This document shows positions 11,712 through 11,812 of a stretch of DNA of 11,812 bases, in pieces. Position 1 is the first letter of the stretch. Each line of letters starts with the position of its first letter. The position numbers and the translations under genes were made by a program. The DNA is taken from NCBI GenBank assembly GCA_015232795.1, contig JADFYX010000053.1, positions 1-11,812 of the forward strand. Reading direction: 5' to 3'. The notes below the pieces were generated by a model. That model was not told the origin of the DNA. It was given only the letters and a program-made list of their open reading frames with translations, and did no database searches. Source of the DNA: Magnetococcales bacterium. GTDB taxonomy: Bacteria; Pseudomonadota; Magnetococcia; Magnetococcales; JADFYX01.

Positions 11712-11812
11712 CTATGCAATAATAAACTTTAATGAATTATAAATTATGCTTGGAGCAGCTAAAATAATGGCTACAGCTGTAATACCTAAAGCTACTGTTG
11801 AAAAAGTGATGG
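11712..11812 (-). CDS. Small membrane protein, C-terminal part, paralogue of the 43-residue protein
   Basis: The last 32 codons of a - strand gene cut by the window end, finishing at TAG (11712-11714). The visible sequence is a transmembrane helix (TVALGITAVAIILAAP) followed by SIIYNSLKFIIA. It aligns without gaps to the C-terminal 30 residues of the protein at 11536-11667. It lies 44 bases upstream of that gene in the same direction, so the pair looks like a tandem duplication. Its length and identity cannot be determined here; the N-terminus is outside the window. Confidence 0.55.
   Translation of the reverse strand, partial: ITFSTVALGITAVAIILAAPSIIYNSLKFIIA

Overview
This is an AT-rich window from a Gram-negative bacterium, most likely a denitrifying proteobacterium. 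It shows Sec signal peptides, a lipoprotein, periplasmic c-type cytochromes, a Dnr-type regulator and a heme d1 cluster in Pseudomonas-like order. No ribosomal marker is present, so the genus cannot be named.

Left block (1-3237, + strand): the 3' end of a YdjM-like membrane hydrolase overlaps by ATGA with an exported two-domain rhodanese-like protein. An exported triheme cytochrome c follows, then a surprising gene. Its product looks like an IS481-type DDE transposase that has lost all three catalytic acidic residues and gained a C-terminal transmembrane helix.

Middle block (3264-4852): a Dnr/Crp-type regulator (- strand) is divergent from a secreted pentapeptide-repeat protein (+ strand). 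The 302-base gap between them holds candidate promoters and one operator-like inverted repeat.

Right block (4860-11812, - strand): this is the heme d1 assembly operon, read right to left as nirC-nirF-nirD-nirL-nirGH-nirJN. The order matches nirC-F-D-L-G-H-J-(E)-N, but G and H are fused, nirE is absent, and J and N form one 909-codon frame. That frame joins a cytoplasmic radical SAM enzyme to a periplasmic cytochrome c/d1 dehydrogenase through a signal-like hydrophobic segment. The join sits on a run of seven A, so a one-base change would split it into two overlapping genes.

Upstream of nirC are two tandem, mutually similar very small membrane proteins (one cut by the window end), two Fnr/Dnr-like boxes and two inverted repeats.

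How the parts fit: the siroheme decarboxylases (NirD, L, GH), NirJ, NirF and NirN are the steps from siroheme to heme d1, the cofactor of cytochrome cd1 nitrite reductase (NirS). NirC is the associated small c-type cytochrome. Dnr is the likely nitric-oxide-responsive activator of the operon. NirS and NirE are not in the window.
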